Assembly (NCBI GenBank): GCA_001687465.1
Contig: LVLI01001638.1
Coordinates: forward strand, 1 to 14,071
Reading direction: 5' to 3'
DNA length: 14,071 nucleotides
Source of the DNA: Halocafeteria seosinensis
Taxonomy: Eukaryota; Sar; Bigyra; Bicosoecida
Of the stretch, positions 1-8,076 are shown piece by piece. A model generated the notes under the pieces. That model was not told the DNA's origin, did not search any database, and saw only the letters and a program-made list of their open reading frames with translations. Made by a program: the position numbers and the translations under genes. Within the stretch, counting starts at the first letter, position 1, and the number at the start of each line of letters is the position of its first letter.

Positions 1-204
1 GTACCACCACAGCGAGGATGGAAAACTGGAATAAGAACTTCAAAACCGGGTACCTGTACAGTGTATAACAACACCGGTGCTTCGGCAATCTTTATAACCT
101 GGAAGCTTGCCGACTCCATCCGTGCACAAGGCCTGATGCTGCAGGAAGAGTTTTATACACTCCGCAGTTCCAGCAGCTGTATGATCACCCACACCCGCAT
201 TTAA
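1..204 (+). CDS. Open frame at left edge, possible 3' end of an unknown gene
   Basis: Frame 1 is open from the first base to a TAA at 202–204, giving 67 residues with no visible start, so if real it is the C-terminal end of a gene lying mostly outside the window. The composition looks protein-like, with a stretch around TCTVYNNTGASAIFITWKLA and then a Ser-rich end, but I recognise no domain. A chance open frame of this length is quite possible at this base composition, so this is only a candidate. No splice sites were needed to keep it open. Confidence 0.25.
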   Translation, partial: VPPQRGWKTGIRTSKPGTCTVYNNTGASAIFITWKLADSIRAQGLMLQEEFYTLRSSSSCMITHTRI

Positions 205-948
205 GAACGGCTCCAGCGCGGCGCCTTAAGCGTGCACTATCGATAATTTTACAGCATGTCAATGGGAGCTCGACCAGGAGTAGCAAGTCGCGCGCCACCC
301 AAATAACATGAAATAAAACCCATGTAGTCTCGTTGAGCGTTCCTCGTCACCACTGTTGATGGAGGAGACGCGAGTTCCTCGAGAAGAACAAGCGAGGTTT
401 CTGAAGGGAAGCTCAGGTTCCCTCCACAACTCGCGAAACTCAGTACACTGCGCAACAGAGATGGTGATTCCGGAGGTCCAGAGCTGGAGCTCTACACGTA
501 CAGTACATGAATGTCTCACCACATCATTCATTCACATGAGGTACACGTTTCAATAATTTCGGACCGAAAGCAGAGGAAAGCGAGTATCGCAGACACAATA
601 TCTCCTGACGGACGAGGTACTCCAAGGGGCCTCGCTTCATTGTATGTGCCGTGCCTGTCGACTGCAGGCGCTGTACAGTACCCTGTACTGCGGTCTGAGT
701 TACACTGACCCGGGACCTTCACAGCTACAATGTCTGTGCTCTCTCTGAGAGCTGAAGGTAGGTACACTGCAGTGTATACATACGTTGTAATGATATGCTT
801 ATTAAAATTATTTGAATCGCGTGAAATTGGAAACGCTCACTTGCATTCATCAATGCTGGCGCGGTCCGGCCATCGAGCGTGAGTTGCTTGGCTCGCCGAC
901 AGTACCAGCAGGTATTAGATAGCTAGTTTGTCGTCGTATATCGATCGG
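205..948. other. Gap without a supported gene, upstream of the leishmanolysin gene
   Basis: Several short open frames of 60–90 codons exist on both strands here, but they overlap one another, mostly begin at non-ATG codons and show no family pattern. I see no tRNA, rRNA or mobile element. The 3' part presumably carries the promoter and 5' leader of the gene starting at 949. A stop in frame at 916–918 limits any N-terminal extension of that gene. Confidence 0.5.
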
Positions 949-3608
949 ATGAAAGCCTATGCGTTGGTCCTCTTCCTTGGACTGACATGGACGCTAAGAG
1001 TACAGGCGCTGAGAGATGGTAGGACCGACATAACAGGTGCCAGGGCACAAATAATGCGTAGTATAAAACGCAAGATTCATCACATGGGAGGAGGATGTAT
1101 TCATGATGATATTTTAGAGCACCATCCGCCGTCGCGCAAGGAAATACAGGCTCCTCAAGAATACAGTCAACGTCTAGCTAGAAATCGACATCTTGCTGGA
1201 GCTACACTGGAGTCGCTACAGGAGGAGTTCAGTCATATCAGGATTTCGTACGACTTGGAGGACGATCTCTCGGGCAGCAAGCGCACGTTTTTCAGAGAGA
1301 AATTGATCCCGGACGTGGTGGGATTCTTGGAGCGCTTGCTACAAGTCAGACCTGTCAATGACCCACTCTTTGCATATCGAGAATGTACTACTAGAGTGTC
1401 AGGCGAACCTAGCAAATGTGAGGAGTACGAGCAAGAGGTCACGTGCGCAGACGTCGTGGAGGGTGATACAATTACTATTCCGGATTCATACTTAGGTACG
1501 TCGAATTGAAATGAAAGCTACAACTGGTTCGTTCAACATTGTTGAAAACCCATCGATACAGGCGAACAAACAGAGTACGACAAGGATGGGAACATCGTGA
1601 ATACACTACCTGGTGGTAATGGTGTAAACGCAAGTGACTTCCATGTATTTATCAGAGCACGTGATATAAGTTTCTGCGGGGAAGGAGTCGTGGGATTTGC
1701 GCTAACTTGCCAGCGTGACCAATTTGACCGTCCAATTTTTGGGGCGGTGTATTTATGCCCAAACAGCTTAAGTACTGCTGATCATGATTACCCCAAAACC
1801 AGGGCTACGGGCATCCATGAGGTATGATGCTTCTCAGATCTTCAAGTTGTGCTCATTCTACTGAAGCAGTAATAGTATCGGTTTCATGCTTCACGTGTGT
1901 GTGTCAGATGCTCCATGCTCTCGGATTTACAGCAAGTTCCCTTTCCAAGTTTCGCGATATCAACTCTCTAGAGCCGTTGACACCCCGCGATTCAATATCT
2001 CCTGACGAAGTTTCCAGCGAATTCAAGATAACGTATGATTGCGACGGTCAGACAAGAGAATTTGATTTGCCATCGAAGAACACGACCCAGTTTGTATCTT
2101 CCCGAGGCATATCTCAGTGCGAAACTACAGAGGACTTTCTGCGGAAGGAACGCTGTGTTGCTCGAATGGTAACATCGAAGGCTGCAGCTCATGGTAGGGA
2201 GTACTTCAATTGCAGCACCCTGGAAGGTCCTGACCTAGAGAATCAGCCAACAAGGAGCTGTCAGATACTTGGGTCTCACTGGGACGAGCGCATCTTGGCT
2301 ACCGAGATAATGTCTCCTATCATAACTAATTTTCCGGTTTTGACTGACATCACTTTAGGGTTCCTCGAAGATAGCGGTTGGTACTTACCAAATTACACTT
2401 TGTCAGATGCCCTTGAAAAAGATATCGATTTTGGGTTTCACCAAGGTTGCGCTTTTGTGAATGAAAAGTGTTTGGTTAATGCAGGCAAAAGAGTTCTGCA
2501 AGGTAAGCATGAAATGCGTGGTCTGGAAGATTTGAGTGCAGAGACGGAGGCCACAGGTGGCATCCAGCCGAGGTACCTCGAGACCGCTCAAGTAGTTTCT
2601 AATTTCCCGAGCCATTTTTGTGCTGAGAGCGACACGAGTCCGGAAGAATTCTACTCTTGTACTGTAGATCGGCGCTCGTTTGGTACCTGCAATTTAGGTA
2701 CGTTCGAGGAGAGTTTACCAACTACGTTTCAGTATTTTCCGGGTAATTCAACTCTTGGAGGAGGTCGAAAAGAGGCGGATTATTGTCCCATGATCGTACC
2801 TCCGTCAGCAGGGAGCTGCTTAGATCCGGAGATGGATCAGGACGTTCTAAGTGTAAGTTCTCGGGGACAAAGGAAAGGAATTTCGAATAGTGTGTGCTTA
2901 TCCTCGACGATACACTTTCAGTCGGGTGATTTGGTTCTCGGAGGGGCTGGCTGTTATGAAGTGCAGTGCCTCCCATCGCATCTGCAAGTCGTCGTCTATT
3001 TGGATGATGAGAATACGGAAGATCCTGTTTACTTTCCGTGTTTTTCGGAGGGTGAGGTGATCACGTCTCATAATTTCTATGGCTCTATTGTCTGCCCTGA
3101 CCCGTCTCTTTTTTGTGACACTGTGCCAAGTCCAAGCCCCACTGTATCTCCTACTCAGTCGGTCACGGGAACACCTTCTGGGTCTGCTCGCGTTACACCG
3201 AGCACTACGTTCTCGGCTGCTAGTACCCCTTCTAAGAAAGCTAAAGCATCTGCAAAGGAATCTCCTTCCCGCGGTGCGGGCGACACTGAGTCAGGAGGTA
3301 GTAAGAACTCTGACCAAAAACTCTTCGGCGTCTCGCTTTCCATCCTGATACCTGCTATTATTGCAGTAGCAGTGGTTTTCTTAGTTGGATACACGTTAAA
3401 GCGCAAGTTTTGTAAAGTATATGTTACGGACGCGGATTTGTATATTTCCGATGAGGATGCCGATGATGATGGCGTTGGTATTACGCTGGAGGAGGATGAC
3501 AACGAGGATCTCCGCGATGCTTCCAGGGAAACCGGTAGTATTGCTGTGGAGTATGATAGCGGGAATGTCAGGGAATCTTCGGGGGATACTTCCGTACGTG
3601 AGCCGTAA
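949..3608 (+). CDS. Leishmanolysin-like (GP63, peptidase M8) membrane-anchored zinc metallopeptidase, 3 exons
   Basis: Exons 949–1495, 1562–1821 and 1908–3608 join in frame to 835 residues; introns are 66 and 86 nt with GT–AG ends. The start is the first ATG after an in-frame stop (916–918) and gives a signal peptide ending near VQA (residue 20). The M8 hallmarks are in order: a CIHDD segment near the N-terminus, the CQRDQFDRPIFGAVYLCP stretch, the zinc motif HEMLH (H268, E269, H272) with GF following, a distant third ligand in GSHWDER (H393) and the Met-turn EIMSP (M404), then paired cysteines typical of the C-terminal lobe. A Ser/Thr/Pro-rich stalk (about 676–740), one hydrophobic segment (about 741–766) and an acidic 69-residue tail follow. 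This predicts a type I surface or endomembrane protease, with the catalytic domain outside. All catalytic residues are present, so activity is plausible. Substrate is unknown. A 54-nt in-frame stretch at 2503–2556 could be a fourth intron. Confidence 0.88.
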
Positions 3609-3693
3609 AAGTTTCTGGAAATGCGGTTCGTCTCGTCTACTTGACAGGAAACAGGCTTATGCGAATGTATCTTGTCAGATTTAACTTGTAGTA

Positions 3694-5207
3694 TTAGTTG
3701 GACTTCTGCGCTTCTTTTTTGCCTGATTTGGAAGCACGCATGGCCTCTACCATTGGTTGTACCACATCTAATGGAATTCTCTGCATCTCCTCTTCATCTT
3801 TTTCTCGCGAGTCAGCTTTCCCAATCCCCAGATCTAATGCCTTTTGGATGGTTGCTTCATCAACATCAGCCGCATCTTTGTCCTTGTCCAGGTCGTAGTA
3901 CTGCTGATCGAAATGGTGTAAGCGTACATAACCGTCCTCAGCACCGCTCGCATAGCTGTGCCCGGAAGGGTGAAAGGCTAATGTATTCAAAGGACCAAAA
4001 TGCCCCTTTACGCGGCCAAACTCGTTTTCTGTTACCATATCAAAGAACCTTGTTTCAAATTTCCCGGCACCCGCAGCGGTTGTGGTGACGTCTCGCGCTT
4101 CTTGCCCACCACCCATTAGTACGTGCTCCTTCAAGGGGCTTATGGCTGCCGTATTTAAGGGAGTGTTGGTGACATACCGCTTCAAACACCTCATTTCCTT
4201 AACGTCCCAGAGACGGCTTGACATATCCACTGAAGAAGTAATCATCAACGTTTTATCCGGATTGAAACTTAGCGATGTGATAGCTTCATTATGAGCCTGT
4301 ACCGTCTTGGTACACTCCCCAGTCGTCGGGTTATATATCCTAATTTGTCCCTTTTCGTTAGTTGTGACAATGCCTTGGTTGACCGGTAGCCAGCCTGCTG
4401 AAGTAATTTTCACTCTGTTATTGTCGGGGTCTTGAAAGCTGATTTTAGGTTCCGAGGATTCTGTAAAGCAATATAATGTGTGTCGTGCTACAAGCCAAAC
4501 TCGACTCCACACGCGTTTCTCTACCCGGTTACGTACGCATAGTCAAGTCTTCCGAGAAGTCATACACATTTATCTGGCAGGGTTTCGAGGCAAATGTGTC
4601 TGTGATCGTAAGAAATTGCTTTTCTCCTTCAGCCCAGGCAACCACACGGACGGGACTGCAGTTTCACACACGAGCTATTCAGTACCTAGAGTGTGCGTAC
4701 GAACGAAGTACAAACGACTCAACGTACCCGTGATGTTCCCATGTGAAAAGACACTCTCCTGAGGCTACTTTCCATAATTTCGCCGAGTTATCCGCCGATC
4801 CCGTCAAGAGCAAGTTGGAATCCCCTGCATTCCACTTCCAAATTGTTGTTCCCCGCGGCGCGACGATAGCGCCGAGGCTGGAGGTAGGGGACACTTACGA
4901 GTGGGAGCACACGTCCATACAGTCCCGGAATGGCCTTCATACGTCCCTAATCGCTCTCCTGTGGAAGCCCACCATACCGTGGGAGACGAGTCTTTGGAGC
5001 AGGAGAACAGCAGATCTCCATCATAGTTGAATGTCACGTAGGTGATCGACCTCTCGTGCCCTTTCAGTAGAATAGGGATCTGCAAAGACACACACAGAGG
5101 AGTGAATAGACTAAATGAAAGCGTAATTGGAATGGACCCCGTGCAAGGGTCAAGGCCTTCTCTATGGCGTCCCTTTGTAGAAAACAACAAAAAACATGGC
5201 TTACCAT
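3694..5207 (-). CDS. EIF3I: Eukaryotic translation initiation factor 3 subunit I (WD40 beta-propeller), 5 coding exons
   Basis: Coding exons on the minus strand are 5207–5205, 5079–4899, 4824–4728, 4655–4537 and 4460–3694, giving 388 residues; introns are 125, 74, 72 and 76 nt. The family fit is residue-for-residue in places: [13 protein letters not shown] at the N-terminus, [21 protein letters not shown], and near the end [22 protein letters not shown], and [14 protein letters not shown]. eIF3i is a seven-bladed WD40 propeller that binds eIF3b and eIF3g in the eIF3 complex on the 40S subunit in the cytosol. The core is about 325 residues, the length usual for this subunit; a further 63-residue charged tail follows. 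The exon 2/3 junction was set at TGCAG (4825) because it restores the expected family spacing; a nearby AG would add intronic residues. The first exon holds only the ATG. Confidence 0.93.
5080..5204 (-). other. Intron directly after the eIF3i start codon
   Basis: On the minus strand the sequence reads CACAATG followed at once by GTAAGCC, and it ends in a pyrimidine-rich tract and CTTTGCAG before ATCCCTATTC. Joining gives [12 protein letters not shown], which matches the short N-terminus usual for eIF3i. At 125 nt it is the longest intron placed in the window. Retention would extend the frame upstream without family support. Confidence 0.82.
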
Positions 5208-5687
5208 TGTGACGATGAGTGACTCCTCGGTCGCGTTTACTCCTAGTCAATCTCCTTTATGGAAATACCGTTTTCCCGAGGAATACAACAATGGGAATAG
5301 CTCCAACTTGTCCGGAGTATCAAGTGCGTAACTGAACTGTAATATGCTCTTCTATGGGGACCCTTTATGAGGGGCGGGCAAGTGCCGGGAGCTCCTACGG
5401 TGCTGCCCCACCCGGGCACGGTGGAAGGAGGACATCATATGTTTGTATGGTGTATGATGTATACATCGTGTATAGTAGGCTCCTACACCCGAGGTATGTA
5501 CTGTAGAGTACCAAATACGAGGCAGATTTACATAGTGTTCTCCATTTGTGTTGGGAAAGCTTCATTGTGCCTTAGGGCTTTCAGGTAAGGACAATGTCGA
5601 AGCTGTATATTGGCCTTATTAACCTGTCATGTGTGTTGCATACAGAGATTGAGGTGATAAATTGCGTACACAACGATTCGGTGGACA
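5208..5687. other. Divergent gap between eIF3i and bL36
   Basis: This 480-bp stretch separates the start codons of two divergent genes, both for translation machinery, so it should hold both promoters and leaders. I see no open frame with family support, no RNA gene and no clear repeat. A GC-rich patch lies around 5366–5425 within otherwise mixed sequence. No core promoter element can be assigned with confidence. Confidence 0.45.
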
Positions 5688-5957
5688 ATGAAGGTTCGAT
5701 CGTCGCTGAAAAAGATGTGCGAAAAATGCAAAGTGGTCCGGCGAGGCAAGAAGCTCATGGTAATCTGTCCTGTTAATCCACGTCATAAGCAACGCCAAGG
5801 GATGCATACCATGGCAGCGGCTTTCGCCCCCATGGCAACACAGATGACCTGGTTTGATAAGTCAAGCGTACCCAAATTGTTTGGGGAGTTCAACGTTGCG
5901 GATATTAACACTCAATTGGGAGTGGGAAGCGAAGATGACGCAGACGATGGTACCTAA
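5688..5957 (+). CDS. Ribosomal protein bL36, probably mitochondrial, nuclear-encoded, with C-terminal extension
   Basis: This single exon encodes 89 residues. Residues 1–38 are a complete bL36 zinc ribbon of the large ribosomal subunit: [17 protein letters not shown] at the start, zinc ligands C11, C14, C27 and H33, and the ending HKQRQG. About 51 extra residues follow, rich in Met and Ala then acidic. Bacterial bL36 stops near residue 38. From memory, plant nuclear genes for mitochondrial bL36 also start directly at MKVR and carry a C-terminal extension, which is why I favour a mitochondrial ribosome over a plastid one. No separate N-terminal presequence is visible; the basic N-terminus may serve for import. 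An upstream in-frame exon cannot be excluded. The identity is secure and the compartment is inferred. Confidence 0.9.
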   Translation: MKVRSSLKKMCEKCKVVRRGKKLMVICPVNPRHKQRQGMHTMAAAFAPMATQMTWFDKSSVPKLFGEFNVADINTQLGVGSEDDADDGT

Positions 5958-6519
5958 AATACCATCGCGTTAAAGAGTTGAGTTGGCAATCTTAGATCTT
6001 ATCACGTTAGCAGCTTAGAGCACCCATCACGCTCTCAAAAATTGCGGGGTGCTGGATGCTACTGCAGCAAGGAGGTGTTCCTAAAATCGCTTCCATCGTA
6101 CACCTACAACATGGAGCTACAGCTCATTAGGAAGGATGAGGCCGACAATCACAGGTTTGTTTCTACTCATCATTTTGAAGCTGTTCGTTTAAGAGGACGA
6201 ATAGACGATTAGGAAGTCTAACGCCTCGTTCCTGTTGGGGCTTCAGGCAGCCTTCAGGGGAAGGTCTAGTAGTTGTAGTGACTATGAAATGACAGTCGAA
6301 AATGTACATTCATGGTCAAGACGTAGCTATTACCGTACCACGAATTCCAATAGCTGTCACGATGGCTATAGCCGATGCTGCTGAAATATGAATCAATTTG
6401 TGATGGTAACTCGAGTCCATATGTGATATACGGTACTCATGTGTGGCTTATAGTATTGTTGGTCCTACAGATCAAGGTGTATGATTATGTAACGCATTTT
6501 CATAGATAGTACATACAGC
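5958..6519. other. Gap between bL36 and Bdp1, with a possible short upstream exon
   Basis: No full gene is supported in these 562 bases. One short coding-like piece starts at the ATG at 6111: the frame reads MELQLIRKDEADNH and reaches a donor-like AG/GTTTGT at 6155, before a stop further on. It could be a 5' exon of Bdp1, because an acceptor-like ATACAG at 6513–6518 would join in phase to the ATG at 6520, but the resulting intron of about 364 nt would be far longer than any other here. A perfect 7-bp inverted pair AGCACCC/GGGTGCT lies near 6018–6054 and may be chance. Confidence 0.4.
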
Positions 6520-7884
6520 ATGAGCTCTCCTTCTGTATCATCCGCCTCGTCGTCCTCTGTGGCTGCTGGAGGCAGCCATATGGGCACCTCAATTCCTTCT
6601 ACAGGAGAAGGCCCAGGGCATACACCACAAGCACGGCGCTTCAAAGTAAGGTTAATGTTACCCACCTCCCTATGTTCTGTTCATACATGTAAGTTTGGTA
6701 CTTGCAGCCGGTCTCGGGCAAGTCAGGACGGAAGCCTTCCAAGGCGGCGGCTATTAAAATAGGCTCCTCTTTGTCAGCAGCCGGTAGTTCATTGTCTGCA
6801 GGCTCAGGAGCACATACTGCAGCAGTAAACGTCTCTCACCATCCTCATTCTACCCATGGGACCAGCAGCCGCTTGGGCCCACCGACATTGAATGCTCCAG
6901 GACCCTCGGTTGATAGAACTGGAGAATACGTTCCTCGAAATACAGCCTCGGTATCTGCTTCCTCGACTTCGTCTCGATTGCACTCCTTGTCAAGATCCCA
7001 TGGGACTCGTATCAGGATGCCCCCCACTAAACGGCCGGCTTCGGAGCATGATGAAAGCCGAGCTTCTGGAGCAGCCGCTGCAAGTGAACCAAGCTCAAGT
7101 GATCCACTTGCTTTCACTATAGGGGATGCTGAGGGATTCTTCCCGGTAGAAAACGAGGACAACACTGGTGGTACAACTGGAGGAAGCGGTCAAAGCTCCG
7201 AGGAGATTCCAAAGAAACGCACTCTCAAGGACTATTGTATGGATGATGAAAATGAGCTAGTATCCTCACGGTTTCGGAAACTGCACAATGAAAGGAGGAA
7301 GAAACCAAAAACAACGGACAAATTAGCTTCCTTTTCCTCGGAAGCGAATAACATGGCAGATACTGATGAAGAAGACACACACAAGGCGGACGATAACCCT
7401 ATCGGGCCGCAGGTGCAGCTAGTGAACGGGCGGATAGTTGTCTCCCAGGAGAGTCTGACCGCCCCGACAACACATGACTCACGCTCTGTCGATGACTTTG
7501 AAGAAATTGATGAACACGCAGGCCGTCATATTACTTCAAAGTCTTTCAAGACCCACGGGAAATCTCAAAGATGGTCCAAAGACGACACATCTGCGTTTTA
7601 CGAGGCTCTGCGCATCTGTGGAACGAACTTCTCCATGATCGCCTCTTTGTTTCCTAACCGGACAAGGAGGCAGGTTAAAGCGAAATATCTGAGGGAAGAG
7701 CGACAACACCCTGTCCTAGTTGATGCTGCTTTGAAGAGTACTGTCAAAATGAGTACGTTATTTACACCTCGTTATCCTGTGCTGGTTATCTTTTAGCGGC
7801 TTTGACCCTTTTGCAGCAACTGAAAATTTCGATTATGCCTTAGAACATGGGATACATTCAATGGTTACTAAGAATAATGATTAG
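6520..7884 (+). CDS. BDP1: TFIIIB component B'' (Bdp1-like), SANT/Myb domain protein, 3 exons
   Basis: Exons 6520–6645, 6708–7752 and 7817–7884 give 412 residues; introns are 62 and 64 nt. Bdp1 joins TBP and Brf1 at RNA polymerase III promoters in the nucleus to form TFIIIB. The diagnostic part is the SANT domain near residues 325–385: QRWSKDDTSAFYEALRICG, then F..IASLFPNRTRRQVKAKY, followed by REERQHPVLVDAALKS, which is the Bdp1-type extended SANT region rather than a generic Myb repeat. The N-terminal junction ARRF-KPVSGKSGRK resembles the conserved RFKP-type patch seen early in Bdp1 proteins. Between lies a Ser/Thr- and charge-rich linker of low complexity. The last exon adds only 23 residues after the SANT region, much shorter than the long metazoan tails; a further 3' exon is possible but not seen. 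Another upstream exon is also possible. Confidence 0.87.
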
Positions 7885-8076
7885 ACTGGTTTTTATTATT
7901 GGATTATTGATTACCGCAGAGTTACAGTATTAGTTACAGATTGCTCTTGCTTTGCTATATTGGAGCTCTGAATCATTAGCGGCTGCCCGGCGTACACACA
8001 ACGCCAGAGAAGGGAAAAAAGAAGCCACCACACGACTAAATATCCATATGCGTAGGTGCTCAACTGCGATGTTTCC

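Noticed and set aside
596-2007. A shared 15-mer CAATATCTCCTGACG near 596 and 1993
   Set aside because: The match does not extend on either side, so it looks like chance rather than a duplicated gene fragment.
3155-3502. Minus-strand 115-residue frame in the leishmanolysin 3' end
   Set aside because: It is antisense to the stalk, membrane span and acidic tail; its composition simply mirrors those codons.
1824-3608. A stand-alone 594-residue gene starting at ATG 1824
   Set aside because: The first 28 codons lie in an intron; splicing 1821 to 1908 rebuilds the M8 zinc motif in frame, which the stand-alone frame lacks.
4804-5250. A single 148-residue minus-strand gene
   Set aside because: It reads through two eIF3i introns. 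Only its middle part matches eIF3i; the ends have no family pattern.
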